The translations under genes and the position numbers were made by a program. DNA of 64,000 nucleotides from Heterohyrax brucei (taxonomy: Eukaryota > Chordata > Mammalia > Hyracoidea > Procaviidae). Below the pieces are notes generated by a model, which was given only the letters and a program-made list of their open reading frames with translations, was not told the DNA's origin and searched no databases. Numbering within the stretch: position 1 is the stretch's first letter; every line of letters starts with the position of its first letter. Positions 23,136 through 34,397 of the stretch are shown piece after piece. The DNA lies in NCBI GenBank assembly GCA_028571685.1, contig CM053141.1, positions 72,897,833 to 72,961,832 of the forward strand, written 5' to 3'.

Positions 23136-24158
23136 CAGTGTCTGCTGCTTTTTGGGTCCCATGAGTGTAATTAGAGGCTGGGAGAGATACTATGAAGATG
23201 GATCACAGATGTTTCTCTAGGCTGTCTTAAAATGTAAAACAAAAGGTATCTGACCACTTCCTAAGTCAGTCAAGTTTTCAGGTATAGAGGTCCCCTTTCC
23301 CAAATGGCAAAGTAAGAACCCCTATATCCAACCCCAGATGATACGAACTAGTTCAGAATACAACAATGCTACTGCCTTGTTGGCCTCTGCTGACTGGGCC
23401 CCGCCTTAGGCAACATTGTGTAAACTATTGCTTTTCTGGTAGACAAGCACTCTCCTGTGGGCAGGCTCTGGCTCCCAAGCTAAGAATTAGATCCAGATGC
23501 GGCCACCATATCTAAGATGGCACCCTCCACGTGGTCGGCAGATAGAGGGGCTAAAGATGCTGACACATAATGAGTCCTCAGCCTCTGTTGCCTCGCCCCA
23601 ACTGTAGGCGACTCTGTGTAAACTATTGCTTTTCTGTCAGAGAAGCACTGTCATGCTTGCAGGCCCTGGCTCCCAGGCTAAGAATTAGGTCCTGCTAAAT
23701 TCTCCGTATCCAACATGGCATCCCACACATAGGCCACGTGGTTCTGTACAAACCACGCCGTGGCTGAGATAAAAAGAGAGGCCCAAATTGGCTAGGTGTA
23801 CAGAGTCCTAAGCCCGGCTCTCAAAATATGAAATTTCACCTGCCTATCCCACCAGCAGTGCATCTGAGACTAGTCGCTAGACAAGACCCATCTCTGCCCC
23901 CTGGCCAAGACAGAGAAAGAAAAGTCACAATGGTGGGTTACCTTCAGTCCATAAGCCAGGGCTAGCCAAGACCTAGAGTCAGCGAAAGAGAGGTGGTTTT
24001 TTGTTCAGTGGTATGAAGTCCAAATTAACAGCCCTGTGTCATGTCCTGGGGCTGACTAGGTGACCAAAAGACTCTGTTTGGTTATCAATTCAGGTCTTGG
24101 TTTACAGAGGGATATAAGGAGACGTGTGCTTAGTCTGCCATCTTGACTCCGCCCCCAT
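23136..24158 (-). promoter_or_regulatory. L1 5'UTR/promoter region with monomer-like repeats
   Basis: About 1 kb upstream of ORF1, with higher GC than the flanks. Two tandem units with a 198-bp offset share TGTGTAAACTATTGCTTTTC (starts 23417 and 23615), 'ctggctccca.gctaagaatta' and 'aacatggca/aagatggca' blocks. L1 5'UTRs carry the internal promoter, and in some mammals this is built of tandem monomers. Whether these two units acted that way is inference. Confidence 0.6.
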
Positions 24159-24175
24159 CCTTTGATGGAATTTTT

Positions 24176-24858
24176 AAAACACAGGAACTACCACTATGAT
24201 AAACTTCATATAAAACAAAGATTTCACCCAACTGAGTAATCCTCCTAGGTCCCAACTCCATTAGACCATATAAAACAGTCTTTGTCTTGAAATATTACTG
24301 ATTTTGGGTTGTATGGCATTCTGATCAGAAAGTGCTGTAAAATTTTTTTTTTGAAATTATTGATATTAATGTCTGGTTAATATTAGATTAGTATTTTGTG
24401 CAATTTCCATGTATATTCCATACAAATGTCTAAAGAAGGTGCATTTCCAGCCATTGGCTCCTCCTATCTTACAATTTGTGTTACTTTGCTTTTCTTTAGC
24501 CTTACTGATTTTTGTCCCTTTTTCTTGTATTTCTCATCATCTCTACTTTATTAATGCTGTGGATGTGTTAACTGGAAATAAATATTTGTAACTGATATTT
24601 TCTTTGTGAATTGAATTCTTCAGCATTACTAAGTGATCTTTGAAATGATCTGGTCTCCTAAATTCCATGTTGTCTGAAACCAAGATCAAAACCACTGTTG
24701 ACTTTGTTGTTGTTGTCATTTTTTTGTTTTTTAATTTCTTCTACTGATGTATCCCTTAGCTTACTCTTTTATTTTTAAACATTCTTAATACTTTATTTTA
24801 GGTGTTGCTCCTATATGCACAATCAAATTGGGTTTTACTTTGAGAAATGCCAAGCATG
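24176..24858 (-). mobile_element. Old L1 ORF2 endonuclease region (-)
   Basis: Reversed L1 endonuclease text, 'aataaatatttgtaactgatattttctttgtgaattgaattc', lies around 24580-24620. Upstream RT/linker-like text, 'ctgatcagaaagtgctgtaaaatttt', lies at 24321-24350. It is strongly diverged and contains no usable frame. It may be part of the DNA into which the L1 at 17086-24158 inserted. Confidence 0.45.
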
Positions 24859-25945
24859 TTCTTCCCTTTTGGTTCTCTAACTGCAGATCTTTCACATTTC
24901 ATTGTAATACTTGACTTTGCTTTCTTCAGCCACCCTTTGAAATCTATTTAGCTCCTCTACATCATCATTTCTTCCATTGATTTTAGCTACTCTGTATTCA
25001 AGAGCAACTCTCAGAATCTCTTGAAATATCCTTTTTGGTCTTTCTTTTCTGTCTTTTTAATGACCTTTAGTTTTCTTCATTTATGGTGTCCTTGGTGTTA
25101 CCCCACAACTGATCTGGTCATTGTTCATCAGTGCTCAAGACACCAAATCTATCCTTGAAACTTTCTCCAAATTCAGGTGAGATATACTGAAGGTCTGTTT
25201 TGGCTCTCATGAACTTCCTCTAATTTTCTTCAGTTTCAACTTCAATTTGTGTATAAACAATTGATAATGTGCTCCATAGTTCACTCCTGGCTTTGTTCTA
25301 ACAGATTATATTGACCTTTCCAAAGTCTTTTTTCACAGATACAATCAATTTTATTCCTGTGTTTTCCATCAGTGAGGTCCACAGGTATAGTCACCATTTA
25401 CGTTACTGCAAATAAGATATTTGAGTGAATAAGTTGTTAGTCTTACAAAATTCTGTCACGTGATCTCTAGCATTGTTTCTATCACCAAGGCCATATTTTC
25501 CAGCTACTGATCATTTTTGCATTCCAATCATGAGTAATTATCAATGCAACCTGATCTGCATGTTTGATCAATTTCAGATTGTAGACTATAGATTTTGGTA
25601 AAAATCTTCAATTTCTTCACCTTTGTCTTTAGTACTTGATGCAAAAAATTGATTAATACTCATATTAGTTGGTCTGTCTTATCACTGACAGACAGTACTT
25701 CAGGATAGATCTTGAAATTTTTTTTTTACAATGAACCTGGTTCCATTCCTCTTCAGTTTATCATTCTCATCATAGCAGACCATCTGATTGATTCAAAATG
25801 GCCAGTATCAGTCCATTCCAGCTCATTAATTCCTACAATACAGATTTTTATGTGGTCTATGTCACCTTTGATTACTTCCAATTTTTCTAGATTCACGCTT
25901 CAAACATCCCACATTTCAGTTATTAACAGATGTTTGAAATGACTC
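24859..25945 (-). mobile_element. RTE LINE (-), 5' half only
   Basis: Minus-strand order: 5' region near 25945 ('cttcaaacatcccacatttcagttattaacag' reversed), endonuclease at about 25380-25920, then the linker to 24859. Endonuclease landmarks include reversed 'gtgatctctagcattgtttctatcaccaaggccatattttcc' (about 25455-25500). RT and 3' end are absent, which is not simple 5' truncation. The 3' half-type RTE at 27674-29105 lies on the wrong side to be its continuation. Confidence 0.8.
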
Positions 25946-26961
25946 AAAAATATCTCAGTAACAACTCCAAAATATCAGTTGTTTATCACAGCAAAAGTTT
26001 ATCTCTTATTGAAACTACCTATCCAACATATGTTGGCAGGGGTGTGTGTTTCAAAAGTCATTCAAGGACCTAGCCTATGGATTCTCACTATCATGCATCT
26101 ATACCACCTGGGACACCAACTCATCTAGTGACACACATCATTTCCACTCATGTCCCATTTTCTACAAGTTGTCTTATGATACCATGCTTGGATCGATAAG
26201 AATTAGAAAGATGAAAGAAACTATCATCTTTGCTTTCTGGGATTCAACAGTATAACAAATAAAAGCTGAAGGAAAGAAAAATAATCAACTAAAATTCAAA
26301 CAGTTTTATTTAAGAGCATCATATTTCCAAGAGGCATGGGCAAGAAGTGAGTGATCACATCTACTTCAATATGGATATAAGCAAAAACTTTAAGCAGAGT
26401 GGCAATCCAGTTCTTTTTAAATGGAGATATTTTGTGGGAGTATTTAAAGACAGCATTATGAATAAAAAGCCAGAGGCCAAAGTACTAGACAAATAGTGGA
26501 CAATATTCCTAGAATAATAGACTAGGGCCATACTGAGAAGATTTTGAGTGTGTTGTATTATGAAGTCATTTTCTGAAAAGATAAGGATATTTTTCTTTGA
26601 GGGATTGTTTTTTCCTCACTATTATGTTGTAAACAGTTAGATGTTTTATAAACATCTATTAAATGAATGAAAGGATAGATGATTTTCTAATTTTTTTATT
26701 ATTTAGGCTCATCAAGTTACAGGAAATAAAATCAGTAAAGACCAGTAATGCTGCTGATTCTTTGGTGTTATAAAGGAGATATCCAAAAAATCTAGGCAGC
26801 TTGGCGTTCTGCAGAGAAGTAAGGCTGAAATTAGCTGCTTTATTCATCTTCCTATTTTCTTTAGAGTAAGGGGTCTTCCTTAAAATTCCTTTATTCTCCA
26901 AATCCTCTGCTCCACTTCTTCCGATAAGACAAGATCTCATTCCATTATTCCCACTAACTTC
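25946..26961. other. Unassigned sequence, about 1 kb
   Basis: I recognise no repeat family with confidence. The part 25975-26180 ('gtttatcacagcaaaagtttatctctt', 'atctataccacctgggacacc') could be an old LTR or DNA transposon relic. A 93-codon minus-strand frame (26659-26940) has no recognisable domain and no supporting splice or promoter signal. Confidence 0.25.
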
Positions 26962-27173
26962 CTATTATTGTTGCTGTTGCTATTATTGTTAAGTGCCATC
27001 AAGTTAATTCTAACTCATAGTGACCCAATAGGACAGAGGAAGACTGCCACATAGGCTATAATCTCAACAGGAGCAGATCTCTGAATCTTTTCTCTTGGAG
27101 CCACTGGTGGGTTTAAACTGTCAACATTTTGATTGGCAGTCAAATGCTTAACTATTGAGCCACCAGACTTCTT
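26962..27173 (-). mobile_element. AfroSINE (-), full length
   Basis: A (TTG)n/(ATT)-rich tail at the left gives 'ttgttaagtgccatcaagttaattc'. The order in reverse complement is head at 27173 ('ctggtggctcaatagttaagc'), box-like 'gattggcagtcaaatgc', then the body and the RTE-like tail. The GTTGTTAAGTGCCATC end is shared with the RTE 3' end. Confidence 0.85.
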
Positions 27174-27668
27174 GACTTGTGTGATCATTAGGGTTATATG
27201 TCAGCTTGGTTGGAGCATGATTCTCAGTGTTTTGGCAGTGATGATGTACTTTGGCAGTCATTTTGAAATCAGTGGGAAGGGAGATTCCTCGGCCTGTGGG
27301 CTGCACCCAATGTAAGTAGACTTTCTATGAAAGCTCATAGGTCTTGGTTAGTCTGCATTCTGCAGCAGGCACCCTGTTCCTCTGACCTCTGGTACCTGGG
27401 ACCTGATCTAGGAGCTTATCTGCCCACTTGCACATCCATATTAGATTCATTGGTCTACACTACCCCTGAATCAGAGCCCTACTGTCCAACTTGCTGATCT
27501 TGGGTTCACCAGACACTACAGCGATGTGAATCAGAAGACCCCTACCTGGGCCAGAGACTTTGGATATGCCAGCCACTACAATTACATGAGCCATTTCCTC
27601 AATATAGACCTCTATCTATGTATAGTTTGCTGGTTTTGCATCTCTAGAGAGCTCAGTGTAACATCATT
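27174..27668 (+). mobile_element. MLT1-like LTR (+)
   Basis: The 5' block is 'gtgatcattagggttatatgtcagcttggttgg'. The 3' block is 'ccagccactacaattacatgagccatttcctcaatatagacctc..tatc..ggttttgcatctctagagagc', which is the hallmark end of an MLT1-class LTR. It is old, with no internal region beyond it. An RTE follows at 27674. Confidence 0.55.
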
Positions 27669-28610
27669 TCCTACCGTTGCCATCAAATCAGTTCTTACTC
27701 ATGACAACCCTATGTATAACAGGAGGCAGCTCTGCATCCTGCACCATCCTCACAACTGTTGCTATGCTTGAGCCCATTGTTGCAGCCACTGTGTCAACCC
27801 ATCTTATCCAGGGGTTTCTTTCTTTTTTCACTGACTCTCTACTTTACCAAGCATGATTTCCTTCTCCAGTTGCTGATCACTCCATAAAGTATGCCCAAAG
27901 TACATGAGACAACTTGCCATCCTTGCTTCTAAGAAGTATTCTGGGTGTACTTCCAAGACAGACTTTTTTGTTCTTCTGACAGTCCACGTTATATTCAATA
28001 TTCTTCACCAATGCCAAAATTCAAAAGCATTAAATCTTCCTTGTTCTTTTTCATCCACTGTCCAGTTTTCACATGCATGTGAGGCAACGAAAAATACCAT
28101 GGCTTGGGTCAGGCACACCTTAGTCCTTAAAGTGATATCTTTGTTATTTTAAACACTTTAAATAGGTTTTTGCAGTAGATTTGTCCAATGTAATACGTGA
28201 TTTGATTTCTTGATAGCCATTTCCATGAGCATTGATTGTGGATCCAAATAAAATGAAATCATCAAAAATTTCGATCTTTTCTCCGTTTATTATGGTGTTG
28301 CTTATTGGTTCATTTGTGAAGATTCTGTTTTCTTTATGTTAAGGTATAATCCATACTGAGGACTGTAGTTTTTGATCTTCATCGGTAAGTGCTTCAAGTT
28401 CTCTTCACTTCCAGCAAGCAAGGTTATATCATCCACATATTGCAAGTTGTTAATAAGTCTCTATTCAAACCTGATGCCACATTCATTATATAGGTCACTT
28501 TATCAGATTATAAACTCAGCCTACAAGATGAATGTGTATGGTGAAAGAATAAATCCTAACACACATTTTTCTGATTTGGAACCATGCAGTAATACCTGTT
28601 TTGTTTGAAC

Positions 28611-28680
28611 AGCAAATTTTACTTGTGTGTGACACTAATGATATTATTGAATATTTTCTGCATTCTGTTGGATCACTTTT
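28611..28680. repeat. Duplicated RTE block, copy 1 (out of place)
   Basis: It starts AGCAAATTTTACTTGTGTGT and ends GTTGGATCACTTTT. It matches 28956-29021 except for one substitution and a 4-bp gap, and shares with it substitutions (ATATTATTGAATATTTTCTG) that other RTE copies in this window lack. Confidence 0.85.
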
Positions 28681-28955
28681 GGTCTATGTATAGGTTCTGC
28701 ATGAACACAATTAAGTGTTCTGGAATTCCCATTTTTTGTAATGTCATCCATAATTTTTTATGATCCACACAGTCAAATGACTTCACATAGTCAATAAACC
28801 ACAGGTAAACATCTTTCTGGTATTCTCTACCTTTAGCCAAGATCTATCTGACATGAGCAATGACATCCCTGGTTCTACATCCTCTTCTAAGTATGGTTTG
28901 AATTTCTGGAAAATCTCTGTGAATGTACTTTTACAATCACTTTTGAATGACTTTC

Positions 28956-29021
28956 AGCAAATTTTAATTGTGATACTAATGATATTATTGAATATTTTCT
29001 GCATTCTGTTGGATCACTTTT
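28956..29021. repeat. Duplicated RTE block, copy 2 (native position)
   Basis: This copy sits where the collinear RTE order expects it, just before the 'caaatatggatctcttccagtcact' block. It is the likely template of copy 1. Confidence 0.8.
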
Positions 29022-29105
29022 CTCTATAATGAGCACAAATATGGATCTCTTCCAGTCACTTAGCCAGGTAGCTGTCTTCCTGGCATAGACAAATGAATGC
29101 TTCCA

Positions 29106-29236
29106 GTTCCAAAACCACTGCCATCAAGTTGATCCTGACTCATAGCAACCCTACAGGACAGAAAAGAACTGCTCCACAGGTTTCCAAGGAGTACCTGGCA
29201 GATTACACTTAACCACTACACCACTAGGGTTTCCTT
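29106..29236 (-). mobile_element. AfroSINE (-)
   Basis: Reversed tail 'ccaaaaccactgccatcaag' at the left and head 'ggaaaccctagtggtgtagtgg' at the right end. The middle is slightly shortened. Confidence 0.85.
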
Positions 29237-29266
29237 CTTCCTAATAGATGCTCTTCAATCCCTCAC

Positions 29267-29752
29267 TGCCTTAGTCATTAGTGCTGCTGTAACAGACATA
29301 CCACAAGTGGATGGCTTTAACAAGGAGAAATGTACCTTCTCACAGAAAAGTAGAATAAAAGTCCAAATTCAAGGCATCAGCTCCAGTAGAAGTCTGTTAA
29401 CTAAGCAGGAAGGTCCTTGTTGCCAGTCTTCATTTGGACCAGGAGTTTCTGAGGTACAGGTTCTCCTGGTCCTAAGGATGTGCTATGCTTCCAGTTCTGC
29501 TTCTTTCTTAACGGTATGAGGTCCAAAACTCTCTGCTCAGTTTCCTTTCTTTATAACCCAAGAGACTGCCTTAAGGTACAATACACTCTTAAAAACTGAG
29601 TTTTGCCTAACCAGCACTACCATGGCCCATTTTCCCTTATTAACATCATGAAGGCAAGATTTACATTATAGGAACATGACACAATACAGGGAATCATGGC
29701 CTAGCGAAATTGCTACTCACAGTTTTAGGGGGAAACAATTCAGTCCATCACA
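29267..29752 (-). mobile_element. Solo MaLR-type LTR (-) with 5-bp TSD
   Basis: TG...CA ends (29267 TGCCTTAGTC; 29750-29752 ACA), 486 bp. Flanking 5-mers are CTCAC (29262-29266) and CTCAG (29753-29757), one mismatch. Internal landmarks agree with the copy at 3875-4515: 'tgctgctgtaacagacataccacaagtgg', 'gtcctaaggatgtgctatgc', 'gggaatcatggcctagc'. Confidence 0.8.
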
Positions 29753-30683
29753 CTCAGCTTAGCATTAGTTTTTCCCAAAGAAAATACTAAGTCAAAGATT
29801 ACTTAAATGAAGAAACCCTTTCTTATAGCATAGACCAAAATAAACTACCGAATTATTAAAGAAAAAACTGTTCTACAAATTCAAATCATAGAAAAAATGA
29901 AATTAGATAGCTATCAAACATCCAAAGATGGGCTGACTTAGAAGCAATAGAAGCAAATTTTAAAGGGAAAAAATATGCTTACTAGTAAATCCTAAATGCC
30001 AGTAAATGAATAAATAAAAACAAACACATTAAAACAAATCACAAGCTTAAAAATTATCTGTAAAATAATGCACAGGAGATTAATTCCTTTAGAATAAAAC
30101 AAAGCTTAAACAAATTATTATGAGAGATATTAAGGTCTCAACTGATAACCAGAAAAATGAAAAAGAGGCAACCCCTGGAGGGGACAAAAAAAAAAACCTA
30201 AAAAATAGTTCTATCTCAACAGTAATAAAATGAAAATTCAAAATAAATTAAGATAGCACTTTACTGGAAGAATTATGAAAACAAATATATATATTCAATG
30301 CTGGAGAGTGTGTAGTAATAATTGCAGTATCATTTATAGCTGCTGCTATTGTAATTGGTGCACCACTTTAGAAAAGTAATTTGGCACTGTATACTAAGAA
30401 TTAGATAAATGTAGTTACTTTTGATCCAGTAATTTAACTTTTGGGAACCTATTCTTGGAAAGCAATCCAAAATCTTTGGGAGGTGGGGAGGGGGAAGGTT
30501 TGTTTATTAAGATGTTTATCACAATAATGAAGTGTAATAATGAAAAAATAAAAGCTATCAAAATGTTCAATAAGGGAATACTTAAGTAAATTACAATGTA
30601 CCATTTGAGAGATTTTATGCATCCATTAAAATTAAGGTTAAATAGCAATATGCTCATGCTATACATGATGAATAAACATGAGT
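29753..30683 (+). mobile_element. Old L1/HAL1-type 3' remnant (+)
   Basis: The region 30230-30680 carries L1-like 3' landmarks: 'ctggagagtgtgtagtaataat', 'ccactttagaaaagtaatttggcactg', 'tgatccagtaatttaactttt', 'caataagggaatacttaagtaaattac'. The stretch before 30230 is A-rich and less clear. It is very old and not coding. Confidence 0.5.
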
Positions 30684-30712
30684 CAGATCCGACTCAACAG
30701 CACTTGGCTTTT
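30684..30712 (+). mobile_element. AfroSINE tail-only fragment
   Basis: The text 'gtcagatccgactcaacagcacttggctt' matches only the last 30 bp of the SINE and is isolated from any body sequence. Confidence 0.5.
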
Positions 30713-31361
30713 TGGCAATATGAAACACTAAAAATGTCATTAGGTACTAAGACCCCCTAACTAACAAGTTCTCATTTAATTGGTAAGGTTATGGTATTTT
30801 CCCTCCGCCAACTCCAGTAGGAAAAATCATTAGTCATGACTTTTTATAACCTGAAATGTCCACATGATCAATTTTATTTTAGTGAAGACATGACAGAAAA
30901 CTTGAGTTTACATGTCATTGCGCAGCTGTTATGTTGCTTTAAAGCACAATCCATTCTAGTCAATGATGCTGAAACTACCCCTGATTCCCTGCCAATGCTA
31001 TACAAGTCATTCTCTTAATTCTGGGCTTTGAATTCATATAGAAAAACCTGGAATCAGTCTGTCCTTCTGTCAAACTTGGGCCCTTAAAGAGTAACAGAGA
31101 CGTGATGGAGAGACAATCAGCTGAGGACGAGAAAGGAAATGGAAGACCTCACATCACCGTGCTGAGCTTCTCAGGGTACCACTTCTGAATGTCCATCCTC
31201 TATATTTCAAAATCTGTTTGAGAAACCTCACCTACATCATCAATTATGCATTACACTGTCCTTGACCTTCCCAAAGTAAGAATGTATTTTAGTAACATGT
31301 CTGTAATGTAGTTCTATTGCTGTATAATGATTCTTAAAATTAACTAGAATAAATAACTTTG
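30713..31361. other. Unassigned, possibly single-copy sequence
   Basis: No repeat or domain is recognised. A 60-codon frame (30836-31018) has no recognisable features. Confidence 0.3.
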
Positions 31362-31785
31362 CTAGGTTTAATTAAACATTTACCTTGTGCCTGGTCCTGT
31401 CCTAGTCCTTAACCCCAAACCAAACCAAACCATTGCTACACAGTAAATTCTGACTCACTGTAACCCTGTAAGACAGAGTAGAACTGCTCCATAGAGTTTC
31501 TAAGGAGTGCCTGGTAAATGAAAACTCTGGCCTTTGGGTTAGTGGCTGAAACACTCACACATTATGCCACCAGGGTTCTTGTCCTATGCTTAGCGAATAC
31601 TAACTCATTGCATACGCACAAGTGTGTGAAGTATATTCTATTATCGCCATTTTACAGATGAGAAAACTGAGATACAAAGTAGTCAAGTAATTTACCCAAG
31701 GTCACTCAGCTAGTAAATGAAGCCAGGAGTAAAACCCAGGCAGTTTGGCTCCATGGCCAGACTTTATTATTTCATAAATGTCTCT
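31362..31785 (-). mobile_element. MIR SINE (-), split by AfroSINE
   Basis: The right part contains the reverse complement of the MIR core: 'cgccattttacagatgagaaaactgag', 'gtaatttacccaaggtcactcagctagtaaatg' and 'aaacccaggcagtttggctcc'. The left part is 'ctggtcctgtcctagtcc'. The AfroSINE 31412-31576 lies between them, with a possible duplication TGTCCTAGTCCTTA/TGTCCTATGCTTA. Confidence 0.9.
31412..31576 (-). mobile_element. AfroSINE (-) inside MIR
   Basis: Reversed tail 'ccaaaccaaaccaaaccattgc' at the left and head 'aagaaccctggtggcataatg' at the right. The MIR continues on both sides, so the AfroSINE is younger. Confidence 0.9.
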
Positions 31786-32302
31786 GATAAACTGGTTCCT
31801 ATAACTCAATTCTGAGTCTCTTATTACTATCCAGTGGAGAACTACAAATCTCTCTTTATACCTTTTAACTCCTCCTCCTTGTAAAAGTTATCTTTTCATC
31901 TTTGTATTAACATTGACTATCTACTTAGTGAAAATTATTTTGTTCAACTAAATAGTTGAAACTAAAATATGTGTGGGAGTCAGGTGAAGAGTTAGAGTAC
32001 TAGCTTCAAAAGCACTTTTTATGAAAACTTACATTTTCACACAGCTACCTGAGCAGCTTTCAGAAGGTTAAATACATTGCCAAGAGCATGGTTCTGGAAC
32101 CCTGTTCCTCACTCATATGCACACACCCAAGTTTACTGAGAACCAGTCAGTTTATTTCCCCTTGTATCAAAATCAGTGTTCAAGCTAAGATTTTGTTTGA
32201 AGAAAATTTCTCATCATCTTTTCAAATGGTAAAAAATACTGAATTAAAGCTAAGATTTGTTTCATTTCTTCATGTAATATATTTTTACTGAGCCACTACT
32301 CT
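31786..32302. other. Unassigned sequence
   Basis: About 500 bp with no recognised repeat. A 67-codon frame at 32088-32291 looks incidental. Confidence 0.3.
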
Positions 32303-32482
32303 GAAGGAGTCTTAGCGGCACAACAGTTAAGTAACCAAAAAGTAGGTGCTCAGCTGCTCTACAGGAGAAAGATCTGGTGATCTGCTCCCCAAAAAATTAA
32401 AGAAAACCTATGGGGCAAGATTACTCTATCATATGTGGTTGTTATGAATCAAAATTGACTCAATAACACCCAAAGACAATGT
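32303..32482 (+). mobile_element. AfroSINE (+), diverged
   Basis: Landmarks 'ggagtcttagcggcacaacagttaag', 'ggagaaagatctggtgatctgc', 'aacctatggggcaagattactctatc' and 'attgactcaataac' are in the correct order. Divergence is higher than in most copies here. Confidence 0.8.
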
Positions 32483-33312
32483 GTTAGGCAACACTGTATC
32501 CTCCATGGACCAGCTTTACTATCTCCAGTAGCTCTATGTTTTGAAATAATGCTTTTAAAAAAAGAAATTAAGTAATAATTGATTAATTTGTTCATTTTTA
32601 TTAATCAAAACATAAAGCATCCAATAAGAATTAACATTTAGGTAAAAGTTAATACTATCCTTGAAGTCTTAATGTGTTTAAGATTTTATATTTAAAATAT
32701 CGTACACAGATAGTGATTTAGGCTCAGTGTCACCAAGTATGTGTAAATTATCTATAAAAGTCACTTGCCAATGTCAATTGTCACAGTATAAAGAGCAAAA
32801 AAGGTAAACAACAGAAATGGTATGTCTCCCTAAATTTCAAGAAGCAAAAAACAAGAAAAGGTTAAATATAAATAGATATTTGAACTTAAAGTTTCTTTAG
32901 GAGACTCAAGTTGTGTACTTTGGGGTCAAGTATCCCTTTGAAGGAGTCTTCAAAGATATCAAGTATCTAATATTCTGAACATAATTATCACTGTAATAAT
33001 TCTCAAGTCTACTTGAGATTAACTTGAAGGTTAACTTGAAGGGCACTTAGCCTTAGGAACAGATGGATCACTATGTTATCAAATATTTACTTAATGCCTC
33101 TGTGTGAAAGACACTACATTAGGTAGAGAAGGTCCACCCCAACAGCAGAGCAATAAAGGAGGCCTGGGAAGAACTAGTGGGGATCATAACTATTAAATGG
33201 AATGAAGGCCTGTTTAGTCAGCTTTGTTCTTTCCTGCTACTAACCTACATTTGTCCCATGCTTTCAAGAATTACAGGTACCTTTCTCTTCACTCACTGCA
33301 GAAGTAACTTGC
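32483..33312. other. Unassigned AT-rich sequence
   Basis: About 830 bp with no recognised repeat, frame or RNA gene. It may be single-copy intergenic DNA. Confidence 0.3.
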
Positions 33313-33497
33313 AATAGTCAGTTAACCTAAAGATTAATGGTTCAAACCCATGCAACAGCTTCACAGAAGAAAGGCATGCTGAACTGCCTCTGTAAAGATT
33401 ACGTTTAACAAAACCCTATGGAGCAGTGTTTTCTCTGTAACATATAGGGTCTCCAAGAGTTGGAATCAACTCAGTAGCAATGGATTTGATTTTCTGT
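33313..33497 (+). mobile_element. AfroSINE (+), diverged
   Basis: The order is 'gtcagttaacctaaagattaatggttcaaaccc', 'ctgtaaagattacgttt', 'aaccctatggagcagtgttttctctgt', 'gttggaatcaactcagtagcaatgg'. The head before 'cagttaac' is weak. Confidence 0.8.
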
Positions 33498-34066
33498 TTT
33501 CTCTGAGTTATTTTCTTTCCTAGTTCTAATTGCAGATTGAAACTAAAGAGAAAAAGACTTTTCATAATGCTGCAGTTTTCATAAAAACTCAATTGTATGT
33601 GTAAAAAATATTAAAATGGCAGTTGTTTTGCTATATACATTTTAGCCACTATAAAAAAAATCCTTAATATCACACACACAGAAAACATTTCAGTTTTTGA
33701 AGATGTGACTTGTATGTTTAGTCAGACAAGAAATATCTGCTATGTTACCATCCTCTTTAAAGTAATGTACTAAACCCTGTGGAGAAATATCAACAAAGAA
33801 GAAACTCAGTGAGTGAACGCATAAAATGATTATTTGATTTTTAACAGAAGTGCCTGTATTTATGAAAACCAATATTATTTCCTTTATTGAAAACATCCAG
33901 AAAGCTGTAACATCCACCATGTGATTCTATGACGTCATTATCCAAAGAGGACTTCAAAATACTTTTGGAATTGCCTTCAGGGTCTGAGACATTTTCTTAA
34001 GAAAATTCTCAGATGGTAAAGCACTTTGGGCAGGTGTTATAAATGGCACTATGCCCTCTTCCAAAA
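33498..34066. other. Unassigned sequence
   Basis: No repeat family is recognised. The 76-codon minus-strand frame (33690-33920) shows no domain. Confidence 0.3.
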
Positions 34067-34176
34067 GCATCTTTCAGTTTGACTAGGCTATAATTCCTAG
34101 TGTTGTCCAGTTGTCCTCCATTTTGTCATCTAAAGTATTTATCCTATGTGTTGTAAATCCTAACCTCTACGATGTC

Positions 34177-34337
34177 AATGGAGCCCTAGTGGCACAATAG
34201 TTAAGAGCTCAACTGCTAACTAAAAGGTCAGCAGTTTGAACCCTCCGTTTACTCCTTAGAAATCCTATGGGGCAGTTATACTCTCTCCTACAGTGTCATT
34301 GGGAGTTGGTATCTACTCAACAGCAACGTTTCTTTTT
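34177..34337 (+). mobile_element. AfroSINE (+) inside the LTR
   Basis: Full length, from 'ggagccctagtggcacaatagttaag' to 'ctcaacagcaacgtttctttttt'. LTR text continues across it. Confidence 0.9.
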
Positions 34338-34397
34338 TAATGATGATAATGAGGCAGAATTAGATGCTGTTATGTTAATGAAGCTTGACTCAAAATA

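Larger units (their letters stand above)
17086..24158 (-). mobile_element. Full-length L1 LINE (-) with TSD
   Basis: About 7.07 kb. The 3' end lies at 17086 (TTTTATTATGACTGAGTGAA, a T-rich reversed tail). ORF2 follows at about 17990-21790, then ORF1 at about 22205-23135, and a 1-kb 5'UTR ends at 24158 with the minus-strand start GGGGGCGGAGTCAAGATGGC. Flanks CCTTTGATGAATTTTT (17070-17085) and CCTTTGATGGAATTTTT (24159-24175) differ by one base. It is the least diverged L1 here but carries many stops. The element at 62523-64000 is the same family. Confidence 0.95.
27674..29105 (-). mobile_element. RTE LINE (-), 3' half with internal templated duplication
   Basis: The 3' end is at 27674 ('gttgccatcaaatcagttc'). 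RT runs up to about 29105, where the copy is 5'-truncated at 'cttcctggcatagacaaatgaatgc'. The YADD region near 28430 is degraded. At 28611-28680 a 70-bp block nearly identical to 28956-29021 has replaced the normal text between 'tgaac' and 'ggtctatgtataggttc'. It is otherwise collinear with other RTE copies. Confidence 0.85.
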
